NCBI GenBank assembly: GCA_905214875.1
Contig: CAJMNR010000004.1
Span: forward strand, 1 to 64,000
Direction: 5' to 3'
DNA from: an uncultured bacterium
GTDB lineage: Bacteria; Bacillota; Clostridia; Lachnospirales; Lachnospiraceae
Length of the DNA stretch: 64,000 nucleotides
A program made the position numbers and the translations under genes. Shown one piece after another: positions 63,836-64,000 of this stretch; positions within the stretch are counted from its first letter, which is position 1; each line of letters opens with the position of its first letter. Under the pieces are notes generated by a model that saw only the letters and a list, made by a program, of their open reading frames with translations, was not told the DNA's origin and did not search any database.

Positions 63836-64000
63836 TCACACATGTGTGCCATGACCATTATCATCATATGGATATCTTCTTCCATTGACAACATCACAGA
63901 ATGCAATAATTCGATTCTTTCCAAACGTCAAGTCTGCATGCGGATACACTCCAGTATCGAGAACAGCCACTCCTACTCCTTCTCCAAAAATTCGTTGTTG
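63836..64000 (-). pseudogene. interrupted S8 serine protease, N-terminal part (runs off the window)
   Basis: Read on the minus strand from the window edge, the frame encodes VAVLDTGVYPHADL, with the catalytic Asp of the subtilisin triad, then YPYDDNGHGTHV with the catalytic His. It then hits TGA at 63836-63838 created by the element end. Without the insertion it would continue CGIIAGNGHESGG at 55889 downward in the same frame. The upstream start of this gene lies beyond position 64000. Confidence 0.9.
63837..63848. repeat. right attachment-site core (12 bp)
   Basis: CACACATGTGTG; identical to 55886-55897. It lies within the codons for the HGTHV motif of the protease; the sequence to its left (63822-63836) is the other arm of the inferred attP. 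Confidence 0.85.

Larger units (their letters stand above)
55886..63848. mobile_element. serine-recombinase element carrying a maltodextrin operon, inserted in a protease gene
   Basis: Identical 12-bp copies of CACACATGTGTG bound the segment (55886-55897 and 63837-63848). At the left end, 15 bp from the repeat, is a large serine recombinase; a 55-aa ORF overlaps its start. The rest is a LacI regulator, 4-alpha-glucanotransferase, two permeases and a maltodextrin-binding lipoprotein, all on the minus strand. Deleting one repeat plus the interior (7951 bp) rejoins the S8 protease in frame across HGTHV|CGIIAGN. No phage structural, replication or conjugation genes are present, so it is non-self-transmissible in this form or moved by other means. 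Composition is similar to its surroundings. Confidence 0.85.

Overview
The window looks like a chromosomal stretch of a low-GC, anaerobic, probably spore-forming Firmicute of the Lachnospiraceae / Clostridium cluster XIVa type. Indicators are a single-polypeptide pyruvate:ferredoxin oxidoreductase, DapL-type lysine synthesis, Rex redox control, a probable Re-type citrate synthase beside isocitrate dehydrogenase, BspA/Big-domain surface proteins, YesMN-type two-component control of sugar uptake, and strong AGGAGG ribosome sites with frequent TTG/GTG starts. The species cannot be fixed from sequence alone. Nearly everything is on the minus strand; the exceptions are a TetR regulator, an ABC-F ATPase, carbamate kinase, a GNAT acetyltransferase and a heparinase-like lyase.

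Layout. 1-3700: AT-rich accessory stretch with two small unknown genes, two membrane-anchored alpha/beta hydrolases led by a 44-residue membrane microprotein, and a divergent TetR gene with tandem operators. 3900-12600: housekeeping genes (rlmH, mazF without a visible antitoxin, alr, nnr, acpS, rex, ABC-F) plus an 810-bp gene-free stretch packed with hairpins (4379-5191). 12590-16060: GntR regulator, isocitrate dehydrogenase and Re-citrate synthase-like enzyme, an oxidative branch towards 2-oxoglutarate. 16432-26742: a surface/signalling cluster (PP2C phosphatase, transmembrane Ser/Thr kinase, small membrane protein, LRR/Big surface protein, 1771-residue multi-Ig membrane protein). 26934-35448: DUF2812 membrane protein, metallopeptidase-like lipoprotein, carbamate kinase, SH3-NlpC/P60 cell-wall hydrolase, GNAT and a 2-hydroxyacid dehydrogenase. 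35536-40652: pyruvate:ferredoxin oxidoreductase with a small upstream ORF, and dapL. 40742-52980: a polysaccharide-use locus with two solute-binding lipoproteins, two permeases, DUF624, a YesM/YesN pair and a heparinase II/III-like lyase. 53038-55049: YjiH-type membrane protein and a bacteriohemerythrin.

The standout is 55886-63848. A subtilisin-family (S8) protease gene is split in the middle of its catalytic-histidine motif (HGTHV). Its N-terminal part is at the right edge of the window and its C-terminal part lies 8 kb away. Between them is a segment flanked by identical 12-bp copies of CACACATGTGTG, holding a large serine recombinase at one end, a 55-residue overlapping ORF, and a complete maltodextrin operon (LacI regulator, 4-alpha-glucanotransferase, two permeases, binding lipoprotein). 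Removing the segment at the 12-bp repeat rejoins the protease in frame, and joining the inner ends recreates a 44-bp near-palindrome, as expected of a serine-integrase attP. I read this as an integrated, possibly excisable element that carries a sugar-uptake operon and switches a protease gene off when present.
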